Source: Hepsetus odoe (taxonomy: Eukaryota; Chordata; Actinopteri; Characiformes; Hepsetidae). From it: a stretch of DNA of 64,000 nucleotides. Below are positions 10,804 through 22,986 of this stretch, piece after piece (within the stretch, counting starts at the first letter, position 1; every line of letters begins with the position of its first letter). The DNA lies in the NCBI GenBank assembly GCA_017165825.1, contig CM029381.1, positions 419,807-483,806 of the forward strand, written 5' to 3'. The translations under genes were made by a program, and so were the position numbers. The notes beneath the pieces were generated by a model, which ran no database searches, was not told where the DNA came from, and saw only the letters and a list, made by a program, of their open reading frames with translations.

Positions 10804-11284
10804 GTACCTCACGTGATGTTCATTCTCAGACTTTCCCCCCTTTTTAGAAAAACAAGTCACAATTAAAGTTGATTAATACATGATTTGGTGAAAAACCACT
10901 TTTTAAGCCATCAAGAAAGTTGTAAACTGCATATCTTGAAACACATTTCTGTTCATGTAAACATAATGCAATATTAAAATAAATACAAATAAACATGAGT
11001 GCAATGGAATATCATGAGATTTTAGTTTTTTAAGTTTTTAAAGTTCTAAATGTTTCTGTGAGGGAAAAAAAAAATCCCATTAGCGATTCGTTCGGTTTAA
11101 TCAGCATCTCCTGATTTTGTTTAATAAAGGACTTTTGATCAACAAAGAGTTGGATATTAGTTCTTAATCCTGGAGGAAAGGTATGAAAATGTCAGAAAAA
11201 AGAAAAAAAATATTTTGTTTATTTGTTTTGTTTTGCTTATTTATTTGAATTTATTCCCTTATTTAAAACGATTACGCAGATATA

Positions 11285-11312
11285 TAGAATAGAATAGAAT
11301 AGAATAGAATAA
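11285..11312. repeat. (AGAAT)n pentanucleotide repeat
   Basis: Five to six AGAAT units in the second rab27b coding intron, next to AT-rich sequence with short ATCTTTATA repeats. Confidence 0.85.
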
Positions 11313-12123
11313 TCTTTATAATCTTTTATAATCTTTATTATAAAAGTCCCACGAATGGGAAATTTGGGTGTTACAGGGCTCTTTATGAAGAAAGACAGAA
11401 AGAATATAGAAAAATATATAAAAAGAAAAATATAAAGAAGGAGGACATCCATATATAAGAGCTATACATGAGCTATATATACATATACATATTTACATGG
11501 CAAGAAAAAATGTAGATATAAAGAAATTAAGAATATAAAGACAGGATATGACATATATATTAATTTTCTATGAATAGTTTAAGAATTTTCACACAATTTT
11601 TGTTATTTTTAGGACTCTTTAATGCTCTGTAAAGTAACTAAACGGTTTAAAGTTTAAAAACGTTGCTTCCGAATCAGTTTTTTTTTTTTTGATCCTCACA
11701 CCTTCCCAGGCAGGCAGCTGGATATCCAGAAACGGAGGGTCATATGATCCTGTGAAGAGCTGGATTGGCTCAGAAACGGGGAAAGTATTTCTGAGCACAT
11801 GAGTCATTGACGTCCTTGCACTATTTTTAGAGCGAAGGTTTGAGAAATTAGTCGTAGGACTTGAGCCGAAGCCCAAAGACGGCGCTACTTTCGGCGGATC
11901 TGCAGGAGTGTCCGCGTAGTTTCATTCCTATTTTTAACCTTACAGGAGGAAAAAAATTGCTCTCGCATTAGTATTCGTAGGCCATTTCCGCCTCCATTGC
12001 TTATTCAACACGAAATGATGCTCACTCTTGGAACAAAACCTCATATCTCCACATTACAGGAAAAGCAATCTTTCTAAAATTCATTAATATTTTTCAGTAT
12101 AGTAACCCTCACCGTCACTGCAG

Positions 12124-12227
12124 GTTCAGGAGCCTGACGACGGCCTTCTTCAGAGACGCCATGGGCTTCCTGCTGATGTTTGACCTGACCAGCCAGCAGA
12201 GCTTTCTGAACGTCCGCAACTGGATGA
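12124..12227 (+). CDS. rab27b: rab27b coding exon 3
   Basis: The acceptor AG is at 12122-12123 and the donor GTCAGT starts at 12228. The exon is 104 nt, entered in phase 2 and left in phase 1. It completes R80 and encodes residues 81-114 plus the first base of S115, including [20 protein letters not shown], which is highly conserved across Rab27 proteins. It begins in switch II and continues through the central beta strand, so it contributes to effector binding. Confidence 0.96.
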
Positions 12228-12374
12228 GTCAGTAACCGCGCCACTCTCTTTATTCTGAATGAAAACAAGGAAATATTTCACCCAGACACAGTTAATGTTC
12301 AATGAAATGTAGTTAAAAGTTGAATTAAAAGCCAAAAATTAATATTCAATTAATAGCAGTAGTCAAAAATGTAC

Positions 12375-12460
12375 TGCCTAACCCAGCCGGGATAACGGGG
12401 CCTGTCCCAGTGCTCACAGGGTGAAAGGTGGACAAACACCTTGGACAGGTCTGCTCTTCC
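12375..12460 (-). mobile_element. SINE family C 3'-part fragment
   Basis: CCAGCCGGGATAACGGGG, GTGAAAGGTGGACAAACACC and TTGGACAGGTC match the 3' half seen at 42950-43020 and 30570-30660. Confidence 0.5.
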
Positions 12461-12489
12461 TAAATTGAACAATTTCTTTTGGTTTAGAC

Positions 12490-13080
12490 GTGTGCATAAA
12501 GAAATGTAACTGAAAATAAAGTCATTATCCCAAGTTCCAAAATAAATATTAAATATTAATATCTAAAACGTATTTCTAATGACATTAAGCTTCAGATCTG
12601 AATAATATTTTCATCCCAAATACATTTCTAGGAAATGTCATGTCCAAAACCAAATTCTAGGAAAATTCATACCCAAAATGAAGTTTCAGTAACATTAATA
12701 TAAAAAATGGAAATGTAGCGACATTTATATCGGAATGAAATGTGATAGCCATTAAATCACCCTAATAAAGTGAATTTCTTATAAAGATTATACCTGGAAA
12801 AATTCTACTGAGTTTAATATCAGAACGTCTGGATAAAGTTAACATTCAGGATTAATTTCTAATAAAAGAATAACACTTGAATGATATTTTAGTAAAGTTG
12901 GAATAAAATGAACCCACAATGTGGAATGACGTTCTACCAAAAATTGACATCTAAAAATTTTCGGAAACACTAACAATCGGAATAAAATTGCATTAGTATT
13001 CTCTGCACAATTGCATTTTTTTCATTATTTAACCATTTGGACTGAAATTTGAATGAAATGAACGTCTTAGAATTGATTTT
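12490..13080. repeat. Degenerate AT-rich array in rab27b intron 3
   Basis: Repeated phrases such as AAATGAAATTTCTAG, AACATTAATATCxAAAATG and GGAATAAAATG recur about every 40 bp with heavy divergence. It looks like a decayed minisatellite. Confidence 0.45.
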
Positions 13081-13283
13081 AAAAATGCAGCTCAAACGTG
13101 GATCCAGCTGTTGACAAGAACAGGAACGTAATATTTCTAACGTAATATTTCAGCATGTTTTTGTTCTTAAGCTTGTGTCTGATTCAGCCTGTGCTGTAGC
13201 TCGACCGGAAGCACTGGGTGGTGAAGATTTCCATCGACTGCTTGATTCTGAATCCTGACTGTTTGTGATTCGTGTCTGAGCAG

Positions 13284-13407
13284 GTCAGTTACAGGCGAAC
13301 GCTTACTGCGAAAACCCAGACATCGTTCTCGTGGGCAACAAAGCTGACCTGGCCGACCAGAGGGAGGTCCAGGAGAAGCAAGCGAAAGAGCTGGCGGATA
13401 AATATGG
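13284..13407 (+). CDS. rab27b: rab27b coding exon 4 (NKxD guanine motif)
   Basis: The acceptor CAG is at 13281-13283 and the donor GTAAGT starts at 13408. The 124-nt exon completes S115, encodes residues 116-155 and gives the first two bases of G156. It contains CENPDIVLVGNKADL, with the G4 guanine-specificity motif NKAD at residues 133-136. The preceding intron carries a degenerate AT-rich repeat. The following intron contains two minus-strand SINEs (13495-13735 and 13779-13940). Confidence 0.96.
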
Positions 13408-13494
13408 GTAAGTGTGTGTATGTGTGTACTGGGTGATGGTGGAGATGAAACTCTATCATTTAAAAGCCGAATGATTCGGCATGTGTGTGTATAT

Positions 13495-13735
13495 GAAAAG
13501 TGAAAGTGAAAGTGAAAACCCTCATTGCGAGGTCACAGCACATGTGAACCACAACGAAATTGGACCTCTGCTTTTAACCCATGCACACAAGCACCGTGCA
13601 GCAGTGGGCAGCTATTGAAAGCGCCCGGGGAGCAGTGATGGGGATGGTACCTTGCTCAAGGGTAACTCAGGGCAACCTACTTGTGAGGGAATCGAACCCA
13701 CAATCTTCCGATGCAAGGGCAACTCCCTCACCATA
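13495..13735 (-). mobile_element. SINE family A, minus copy
   Basis: GAAAAGTGAAAGTGAAAGTG tail, GCGCCCGGGGAGCAGTGATG, GGTACCTTGCTCAAGGGTAA, and GGGAATCGAACCCACAATC as reversed B box. It lies in the last rab27b intron, antisense to the gene. Confidence 0.8.
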
Positions 13736-13778
13736 TTCTTTTTTTTTTCATTTAACATTTATTTAACCAAGATGTTAG

Positions 13779-13940
13779 TGAAGTGAAAGGCAAGTGAAAG
13801 TGACTATTTGTCATCAAATCACAACAAAATGTGCAGCAGGGTAACAGTGATGGGGACGGTACCTACTCAGGGGTAACCTACTGGTTTGGAACTCATGTTC
13901 TTCCAATCCTGGCTGCTAGTCTTAATTCAGCAGGCCATGC
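13779..13940 (-). mobile_element. SINE family A, degenerate minus copy
   Basis: GTGAAGTGAAAGGCAAGTG, then CAGTGATGGGGACGGTACCT and a shortened remainder ending GGCCATGCC. It is older than its neighbour at 13495. Confidence 0.6.
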
Positions 13941-14344
13941 CTTCTGGTTTAGTGTGATTGTAATCACACACTTGTAATTACACACTTTCCACGATTGACT
14001 CAAGTGCTCAAGGTTGTTTTTTCTTATTGTCTGGAAACAGTTCCACATTTTCAAGAACCATCAAGCTATTGCAGTTTTGCACGACACCATTTCCCTGGGG
14101 TGAGTTTGGTGTGTAGGAACTAGAGTGACCTGCACAGACCCTTGTCCTCAGTATCTCTGAGCACCTTTGGAAACACCATTATTCCCAGACCTTTCCATCC
14201 GAGCCCGATTTCAAAGCTGCTCTTACCTTCTTTTTGTGCAGGGCCATTTGGTAGGGCTTAATGATAGTCTTAGATGATGAGTAGTAGATCTAGTTCTTCA
14301 GTGTCGAAGATCAAATCAACAGTATGCATTCCTCCCCTCTCCAG

Positions 14345-14531
14345 CATCCCTTACTTTGAGACGAGCGCTGCCACGGGTGCCCAGGTGGACAAGGCGGTGG
14401 TCACTCTGCTGGATCTAGTGATGAAGAGGATGGAGCAGTGTGTGGACAAGCCTGCATCCGACACCCAGAGCGCCGACGGCACCAGCAAGCTGACTGCCAC
14501 CCCTGCCACCGAGAAGAAATGCGCCTGTTAG
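14345..14531 (+). CDS. rab27b: rab27b coding exon 5 (C terminus, CxC prenylation motif, stop)
   Basis: The acceptor CCAG ends at 14344. The exon completes G156, encodes residues 157-217 and stops at TAG 14529-14531. The G5 motif ETSAA is at residues 161-165. It is followed by the amphipathic helix LLDLVMKRMEQCVDK, a variable tail, and a C-terminal CAC. The last is a double-cysteine CxC signal that geranylgeranyl transferase II modifies in Rab proteins. The total is 217 residues against 218 in human RAB27B, and the five exons sum to exactly 654 nt including the stop. The reading frame is intact, so this is a functional-looking gene. Confidence 0.96.
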
Positions 14532-14740
14532 AAATGCAAGGCCCCGACTCCGTCCCTGCAGTGCTCCCCCTCCGTTGGACAAACATGGAGTTGCAGCTCA
14601 GCCCCTTTTGCGCTGATGTGGTCGTGGATAGCCGAGGCTCTGGACACCTTTTGGTCCAGCCCTGTCTGTCCTGGCTCACTGAATTTAGGAAGTCTGAACG
14701 TTGGGTTTTTTTTGTTGTTTTGTTTTGTTTCTTTCCTCAA

Positions 14741-14746
14741 AATAAA
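14741..14746 (+). promoter_or_regulatory. rab27b: Proximal polyadenylation signal AATAAA of rab27b
   Basis: A canonical hexamer 210 nt after the stop codon, preceded by a T-rich stretch. It is a candidate for a short-UTR isoform. Confidence 0.45.
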
Positions 14747-15039
14747 CATATCTTTAAAGTAGGGGTTGCACCACCCACCTTTACCGAATGAATGTTTTTA
14801 GTCCTCATTTTCATAAATTGTGCCTAAATTTACAGTTACGTGTCGAAATATCTTGTGTTCCAGGGTTAGGGTTACCACTTAACTCCCAGACTAGCGAAAT
14901 TGACAAGGCCAGATTTCTGAAAGGAGATTAAGACTTACCCCGAAGTCTGGACCATTTTATTAGTACAAAAGGCCAACAATGCCTCATTTCTCAGACGAAT
15001 AGTGCTGATCCAGGATCAGTTCATGCCCTTACATTTACA

Positions 15040-15125
15040 GCATTTAGTGGACACCCTTGAAGTGGAATTCAAACCTGCAACCTCTTGGTTGGTAGGTGAG
15101 TATCCTACCACTAGACCACCACCAT
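15040..15125 (-). mobile_element. SINE family B remnant in rab27b 3' UTR
   Basis: TTACAGCATTTAGTGGACAC, CAACCTCTTGGTTGGTAGGT and ACCACTAGACCACCACCA are the reverse of the ends of the 41164-41370 element with its middle deleted. Confidence 0.55.
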
Positions 15126-16842
15126 CCTCTTCATTATGAAACAAATAGCATGAACTGATTCTCCAACAGTTCCATGCAAAAGGCACATTTGAAAGTAAAA
15201 TTACTTCCTCTTCCTCTTACATCCTGTTACTTACAGTTCTACAAAGTCATACAATGTTGCACATTGTTCATTTGTTTCCCGCAATTATTCACAAATAAGT
15301 TGGAAATATGCCGATAAATAAATTTAGTAAAATTTTATGTTCCTTGTAGAAATTGATTGACCTGGTCTGGGATCAGTACCCTGAGGGATTTGCTATATAC
15401 GGGCCAACAATTGCACATGGGAGCTATGAATTATAATGCTAGCTAGAGCTAGCTATCTATAGCTAGCTATAAAGCCCAAAAAAGCTGTGTTTGGTAACAT
15501 TTTATTGTAGGCTGGCATCCACATATGCCTTTTAAAAGAACAGACATGAAACTACATAAGTGCTTTTCAACAAACGTCCATTGTGATTGGTTTGCAACTG
15601 ATGAAATTAGCATTAATGGTAAACTTATTTTAAAAAATACATTTTAACGTCAGTTACAAAAAGCTTATGTAAATTTTGTGCAGCCTATGAGCACGACTCT
15701 GCAGTTAAGTATTTTGAAATACTCATGTAGATGTTTAAAAAATGGACGTACGATATACAATTGCAGTCCCTCTTGGGTCCTGAAGGGGCGCTAAACAAGA
15801 CCCAACCCCTGTCACTCAAAGCAATCTGTTACTTGAAGTTGCTAAGAAAATGTTGCAAACATTTGACTTTTGTAATGCTTCGTTTGACAGGGTTTGCCTT
15901 TGTCCAAACACTCAGACTAAACTTGTATTTCAGTGGGTTAGTCATAAGGTCCAAATGTCCAGTAGCAGCCTTTTTTTTTAGTTTGCTTTATGATACATTG
16001 AACTTTTCTTGTTGTCTTCACAAATCCACCGTCCTCCTGAATGTAAGGAACATATTGGTTAATTTCCTTCTGTTAAATATTCACCAAGACATGTGCAGCC
16101 GACCAGTATTTAAAGGTATTTGGCATTTATTTCTCACATACATTGATTGAATCGTTATTAAGGCTTTAACGTTAGTCTGGTTTAAAATCAAAGTCTAGTC
16201 AAACTGTCGAGACATACTTTTTCTTTTCATTGGTGACTCAGAGCTACAAAGCTAATGTAACAATTTCAGCACAGACCGTGGGAAGGTAATCTCTCGTAGA
16301 CTTGCTTATGTGGTTTCTGCCACTGATATTTTAAGGTGGCAGATTTCTAAAAACTCTTCGCAGTTCAGAGGTCAGTCTATCATTTATCCAATGGCTACTT
16401 TGTATGAGGTACAGTTGACTCTTCAAATTGTGCAAACTATGGATACGGCCCGTGTTAACCCTTATTGCTGCTAAACAAACACGTTCAATCAAAAATTATG
16501 GCATATTTTTTGGTTGGAGCCATGTAGGAATCATACGACCAGGTGATAGAAGCTGGTCTGCAGACATAGAGCCACCAAAAGCAGGGAGCACTCACCCTGT
16601 GTTGCTTTCAAACTTGGACAAAAGTAAATTAGCATTGCTAAAACTGAATTAGCAGTAACACTATCGCAGACTGCTGATTTGTCCATTTTAAGTTACTTAT
16701 TAGGGACAATAACCTTGTTAATTGGCTACTTTGGGGTGGTGGGAGAAATGGGAACTGAGAAATGGCTTGGCACTTTCATGTTCACATCACCTAGTGCTTT
16801 GTTGGATTGCAGGGCATAGGGCATCATTTGGGACAAGGCCAT

Positions 16843-16935
16843 AAAGTGAAAGTGACTATTTGCCATTGTGAAAGCACCTGGGGAGCAGTGAAAGGGATGG
16901 TGCATTGCTCATGTGTACCTCATGGCAACCTTACT
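16843..16935 (-). mobile_element. SINE family A fragment in rab27b 3' UTR
   Basis: AAAGTGAAAGTGACTATTTG and CACCTGGGGAGCAGTG, with the tRNA-like half missing. Confidence 0.6.
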
Positions 16936-18677
16936 GCTCCTGCCATGATGCTGATGCTGCCATGCTGGAAGAGTAAAATCTAGAACATTCGCCCTTAAAG
17001 TTCTACCATATCTTTTCAACACTTTTATTTTTAAGACACCCTGAAACAGAATCAGCTTTCTGCTGAGTCCTTCCCGAGACAGAATGATGATAATTATTCT
17101 CCCTTGGACTCTCAGCAATGGCTGGCTTGTCATCATCAGGGAATAGACTCCCAAGACAGCGTAGGGTGGTCAGGCAGTTAAGACAGATGGAAGAGAGGCT
17201 GAGAAACACATGAGAAACATGGTCCACAAAATCCTTTCTGGGCTACATTTCGAAACCCGACATGCTCTGGGATCTGGGTACCAAAAGTCCTTCAAACTGA
17301 TAATTTAGAGTGTGAAATAAATCCATGCTTAGTCACTTTCATCTGTTTATTGGCCTGCATAATCAGTGTGGTGATGATAATCTTGTTTACAGAAGTGAAG
17401 TAAGACCTGCCATGTAGACGATCTGAGCAACAAAAAAAAAAAGCGTCCATCCATAGAAGTGCCCCCTTCCATTCTCTTCAGTAATAGTGCTGTGACAAGG
17501 CTCTTGCAGGGTAAATACACTGGAGCCAGAGTGGCCTACTTGCACAAACATCGCTTGTTATTCACTGCACAATTGAAGATTTTTAAAGTGCACTTTCTCA
17601 AAAGGAGCCTCTTGGGTCTGTAACAGACTTCAGTAGTATTAATCCAGGCTTAACCCCATTGGTGTACTTCATTTTTCTATGCTAGAAACATTTTGTCCAT
17701 GACTCCTTAGTGCCAAAACAAAAGCCTTGTGCCATATTCCTCCCACTTCCATCAGCTCAGACCTGCAGAGTTACTGAAAGGCTTGGCGTTTGCTCCCAAT
17801 TCACTGACGTTTAAGTCGAGTTGACACTGTTGGGAGGTCTCCTTTTTTGCACGCTACTTGAAGGGGCATTCTGGCCTAAAACGAGTTCAACGCTGTAACA
17901 TCCCTCTGCCTCTTTTGAAATTCCCCATTTTTTTACACTTTCCATGGTCAGTGTTGTCTTGCTGCAATGCGCTATGCGAATAGGAATCCCTGTGGTGTCA
18001 AAAAACCCTGACTGCCAGCCTAACATCTGAGAAAGCTTGCTCCAATTTGCATCTTGCCAGTTTTCTTCTTGTTCTTGCCTTTGCAAAGACAGTTAGAAGA
18101 GTCCAAGCCTATAACGAGAAGGCCAAACATTTCAAACAGCCTTTGTGCAATTTGTGGTTCCTCTCAAATTGGAGATACATCCAAAAGGGGGTTCTCTGGA
18201 GAAGCTCCCTTGAACCAACCATAAAGGGGGGTCACAAAAATGTTGCTCTGGTTCAGTCTTCTGTTGTGGCTGGAGTGCCCCTTTAAGACAGAGTCAACAG
18301 TTGGCTTTTGCTTTCCACGATCCTTGGACCAAACAGTCCCATTATAAATGAGAGTTACCCTTTTCAGGACGATACAGGACCGCCTCGTTCAAGAAAAAGA
18401 ACTAGCTGATATGTACGTCTTAACTCCAGACCCTTCTTTAAAAAGTTTACATGGAATGATTCTCTTGTTGTGCCTGTATAGCTCTACTGACCAATGACTC
18501 TGTCCGATCCTTTGTACCAGTTGTGAACTCTTAGATATTTTATTGCATAAAATATATATTTAACAAAAAAAAAGAGAAAATATATTAGGTATGAGTAGGA
18601 TGTGTAACAGTATACCAGGTTAACATGAACTCAGTTTTCTTTGAGAACAGTTATGAGTGTTCTGTATGTTGCTAATG

Positions 18678-18683
18678 AATAAA
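18678..18683 (+). promoter_or_regulatory. rab27b: Distal polyadenylation signal AATAAA of rab27b
   Basis: A canonical hexamer after an AU-rich block, with A-rich then TG-rich sequence downstream (TGTGTGAGTGTGTGTGAG near 18750), a typical GU-rich downstream element. It is the best candidate for the main distal 3' end. A further AATAAA lies at 19602-19607. Confidence 0.45.
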
Positions 18684-19799
18684 GAAAAAAAAATACATTG
18701 TTAGACTATTGCGATGCCTGCGGCTCTGTATGTTCAAGGCTGAGCAAGTGTGTGAGTGTGTGTGAGCAAGCACTTACCCATTATTTCTGGACTCAAGTGT
18801 GTTTTAGCGCATTATAGCATGAACTGATGGGGAATATGCTTTTTGCGAGTGGGTTTTTGGCCTTTTCCTGGGTCTACAGATATATGTCATCCCTTTTCAA
18901 GACAAGACCTAGGGTTGTTGGATGGGAGCCAGGGTGTCTCAGCAGTTCTTTACCTTGCTTAAAGGGCTCGAACCAGCTTTAGAGGAGTATGGGATTCATT
19001 TTCATGACCTAATCTCTATCTGCTGCATCTGTAGTGCTCGGCCAATTGTAATTTCAATGTTTCCCTGTTCTTAGAAACACAGAAATAATACATTCGTCAA
19101 ATGAGCAGCAGTAAATGAATGAATTCTTGATCAATCCATGGAAGCTATTCTTTTCGAAGGTTGCCAGTCCATTTCAAGGCAGGCTACCTCAAAAGGGGTC
19201 AATTTTGCAAGCGTGTCTATAGATCATGGAAGGAAACCCTTGCAAATATGGGGGAAAAAAAAACCACATAGGACCCAGGCATCAGCACAGGGAGACAGAA
19301 CGAACATCTGTGGTAACCAATCGCAGGCCAAAGATGCAGCAGGTTTAGTGGGTTTAGTATTTCTTTAAACGTGATGGTGTTGAGAGCACATTACCTGGTT
19401 AAAGTGTAAATTCTATTAGGTTTCATTGCTTGAGATTATCTTGAATGATATTTTGGCAAAAAAGTATGCTTTGCACAGCCGTGTTCCTTTAAAGCGCCAT
19501 CGTTTTTTTGTATATTTCCAAATGATGTTTAGTGCATTTTCCAAATGGCTTATGGCTCAGTTTATGCTCTCACCTTTTGTTTTCTTTTATATCAATCAGT
19601 AAATAAAGTTTTCAAAACCAAGGAACTTGCAGTTGCTTTTGATTTTAGCATTTTACTGAATTCTCTAATAGCACTTATTCAAATATAAATACATGTCTTA
19701 AGTATGAAGACGATACAGTGGTGGCAACTTTGTGAAGCCTTTAGAATTTAAGTTCATGGGAACCATGTCCTGACATTTTCCTTTAGAATTTGCTGGTTT

Positions 19800-20830
19800 A
19801 ATCAAGAACAGCAAGCCTCCCTGGCAGAGATGCAATAAAAATGCTGCCACCACCATGATGGATAGATCATTATATCATCTAAATATCTTATTTTGACCAA
19901 AACATTATATTTTGGTCTCATCTGTCCACAAAACATTCAAAAAGCTTTCTTGCTTGAGATCTTTATCCAACTGAAGATTTTTTTGCAACCCTGCCATGCA
20001 CATCACTGTTGTTTTAGGTTCTCCTGATGGTGGATACCTGAACTTTAACTACTGTAGGAGAGACCAGTACCCTGCATTATTTAGAGACCTTTGGACACTA
20101 GTTGTTAGCAATCTTCACTGGCTGTGCCCCTTCTGTAAAGGGTAATGATAGTCTTGAATCTGTCTTGATTATGGATTTATGGAGCCCACATGTTGGAGAA
20201 GGTGGCACTGACGAAAAGACTGGAGGCGGCGCTGGAGGTGTCAGAGCTTAAGGTGCTGAGATTTTCGTTGGGTGTGACGAGGATGGACAGGATTAGAAAT
20301 GAGTATATTAGAGGGACAGCTCAGGTTGGACATTTTGGGGACAAAGTTAGAGAAGTAAGGTTGCATTGGTTTGGACATTTCCAGAGGAGAGACAAGGATT
20401 ATATTGGGAGGAGGATGTTAAAGATGGAGCTGCCATGAAAGAAGAGAAGAGGAAGACCAAAGAGGAGGTTTATGGATGTGGTGAGAGAGGACATGCAGGG
20501 GATCAGTTTGAAGGAGAAAGATGCAGAGGACAGGAAGAAATGGAAACAGATGATCTGCTGCATTGACCGAAAAAAAAAATGGATTTATGGAGTCCAAACT
20601 CTTTTGACACTTTTTTCCAGCCTGATGGAGATCAACATCTCTTTTCTGAGCTTGTCAGAAGGATAATTTGTTCAGTGCATATAAAGGTGCTTTGTGAATA
20701 TCAGACTTTGAAAGACCTTTAAATAAAACAATGTCCTGATCATCATGGCCTTGATTGAAAAAACCCAGATTAACTGTTAATCCTAAAGTTTCACATACTT
20801 TTACCAATCACATATCTGTAACATTAGATT
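19800..20830. mobile_element. Old DNA-transposon-like sequence split by a LINE
   Basis: Phrases such as TTTTGGTCTCATCTGTCCAC at 19910-19930 and CACATACTTTTACCAATCACA at 20790-20810 recur in fish cut-and-paste transposon relics (inference). The sequence is interrupted between 20171 and 20592 by a LINE insertion. No transposase can be read. Confidence 0.35.
20185..20578 (+). mobile_element. 5'-truncated LINE (family B) with target-site duplication
   Basis: It encodes only the C-terminal region: ALEVSELKVLRFSLGVTRMD, RIRNEYIRGTAQVG, VRLHWFGHFQRRDKDYIGRR, and in another frame RFMDVVREDMQ. It ends in an A-run at 20570-20579. A 14-bp direct duplication, ATGGATTTATGGAG, flanks it at 20171-20184 and 20579-20592. 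This is a textbook target-primed insertion. Confidence 0.85.
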
Positions 20831-21794
20831 TTCCTCCAATAACTGAGCGAGTATAATATGTCCGTCTTTTTAAAAGTTTTTAAATCTCTTGATTTGTTTT
20901 CAGGACATGAAAACCTGATTAAGTTTTAGGTCAAATTGATTCAGATTTTTATATTTACCATTCAAACGTAATATTGGATCATTATCCTCAATAAACAAAC
21001 TTCTTTTAGGAACTGTGTGAAAAATGTTTCAAATATTGTCTAAATTATCAAAACTTTTTAAAAGTTAGTAAACTTTCATTCTGCACTATAACACAAGATA
21101 GATAAACTAGGGCACTTGTTAGCTCTTAGACATGATTCCAGGTCCATTATGAAGACGTGTGCAGGTTTAGTCCGAGTTTAAATGGTTATTTTCCAAGCAC
21201 TGATGCCATGAAATTTGTTGAAACCCGATAAATGTTGAAATAGCTCATGAAGCAATAACTGTGCTGTCACTACGGGTCTAATGCTAATCAAACATTTCAC
21301 ACTTCCCTCAAATTATATGTTTAATGTGGTTCCTAAAGACAAAGATACATGCAATATTCAGGCTCCACACGAGCTTCATCATAAGCTTTCACACGATTCT
21401 AGCTCTAATGGAAATCTAAAGAAACAAACATCTTGACTTCATTAGAATGGATACATTTGGCTTTAAAAGAAGACAAAAACAAGCTTGTTGAGCAACCGGA
21501 ACCAAATTTATTTGCTAAAAACAAGGGAGCATGGGCTAAACCCAAAAAGTTTTACAAGCAGCCTCAACCAGGCCCACTGGCTTTGCATTTATTGTTTCCT
21601 GTAGGTCATGGGGAAGTTGCTAATGCTCTTTATGGGTCAACACTGACATCTAGTGGACTGGGATGCACATCACGTGTTCTACAGTAATGTGAAAAATTCA
21701 TGAGCCAGCCTTCATCTGATATGTATACTTTATATGTGGACTTCTTGTATTTATTTATATTTTTTATGTATTGTTTCATGAAATACAAAGTTTT

Positions 21795-22125
21795 TGGCTC
21801 TCACTTTCAGGGCAGTCCCTGTACCTGACCTGTTTCAGAGGCAGAAGCAGTGTGGGACTCTCAACTCAACTCAGTGGAACCAGAAGGCAGCCAAAAGAAG
21901 AGCTCTGGAACGTCCTTCAAGAAGAAGCCTGGAGAACTGTCCCTGAACTCAAACGACAAGAAGAGAGTTCAGGCTGTGCTGAATAATAACGATGGTCAAA
22001 TCAATTATAGACAGCTGGACTATACATTCTTTTTGTATGAAAACTCTTTACCTGTTTGTTTGCAATAAACCACTAAGCATATATGGCTCAAGACTTTTGC
22101 ACAGCACTGTATGTTCTTTAAGTGC
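21795..22125. mobile_element. Dispersed repeat ('CTCAAGACTTTTGCACAG' family)
   Basis: It contains GGCTCAAGACTTTTGCACAG and, upstream, CAGTCCCTGTACCTGACC and GGAGAACTGTCCCTGAACTC. The end phrase recurs at 37445-37470, and reverse-complement relatives occur at 24756-24955 and 30010-30245. The class is not determined. Confidence 0.5.
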
Positions 22126-22986
22126 TCCTGCTTTTGTATTTCATTTGGTTCGTGCTAAAAACTTTACATTCATTAGTTGCTTATCTACCACTATGTGAAA
22201 CCATTTTTGAAAGAAGTCCCGATTAAACATCTCTCCATTTCCAAAGTCTTTCCATTTTAAGTCCAACTATTCCTTTTGTGATGACAGTTTAACTCAAGCC
22301 TCTTGGTCCAGAGAAGATTTGGTCCAACAACCAAGAACGGTAAGGTGGCTAACTATGAAATAATGCTGACGGAGACAAGCTAGCATGGCGGCATTGGCGT
22401 AGAAATGTAGCGTTAGCTCTTGACCTCGTCCTCAGCTTAACCATACAATAAATAGCTTAAAAGATCCCAAAGTCCATTCATAAGAGTCTTAAACCAGACA
22501 AACACCCAACTTTAATTTCTAGACCTGGCGTCCTAGCCTTTCATTTTGTGCTGACACAAAACAAGCTCTATTATTGGCAAAGGAAAACCTATTTACATTG
22601 CCTTTAGAGCATATACACCTTCAGAAAGAACTGGAAAATTAAATAGAAACAAAAGTTTGCATGTCTAGACAAGTGTCCATGAATTCTTAACGACCTGCTA
22701 ACCCTTTAAGTAGCCATAGGTAAGCTTATGCTCTGTAAATACTGTACATTTAGGAGTTGTTCACAAAAATACTAATGACAAGAATCCCCCCAATATACTT
22801 TAAATCTTAATCCCCAGGTGCAAACATTGTTTTCATGCATATATTGTCCATTAAAGGGACATTTTTCTCTGGCAGACGTTCCTCTATTGCTGGGTGCTGT
22901 TTTGGGCCATTTTGTGTCCCGTTAATTAATGTGACCCATCTGGCGGTTGTACATTCACTGTTTTTAGGCCGAACAGTTCCGATCCG

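Larger units (their letters stand above)
8151..14531 (+). other. rab27b: rab27b gene span, start to stop codon (5 coding exons)
   Basis: Coding segments are 8151-8303, 10718-10803, 12124-12227, 13284-13407 and 14345-14531, all with GT-AG introns. The protein has all five G-box motifs of a Ras-superfamily GTPase and the Rab27 signatures. The introns are about 2.4, 1.3, 1.1 and 0.9 kb. The first is dominated by simple repeats: (TG)46, a GATTCTG-like degenerate array, TA/GGAT/AGAT/GA runs and one SINE. The gene is convergent with the cingulin-like gene at 22987-25430 and on the opposite strand to tcf4. Confidence 0.95.
14532..19630 (+). other. rab27b: Presumed long 3' UTR of rab27b
   Basis: After the stop codon there is about 5 kb with few recognisable mobile elements (SINE remnants at 15040-15125 and 16843-16935, a degenerate one near 19145-19330) and no convincing reading frame. 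AATAAA signals lie at 14741-14746, 18678-18683 and 19602-19607. Human RAB27B has a multi-kilobase 3' UTR (general knowledge), so one of the distal sites is plausible. The segment 18540-18700 is AU-rich. The extent is an inference; 3' end reads would settle it. Confidence 0.5.
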
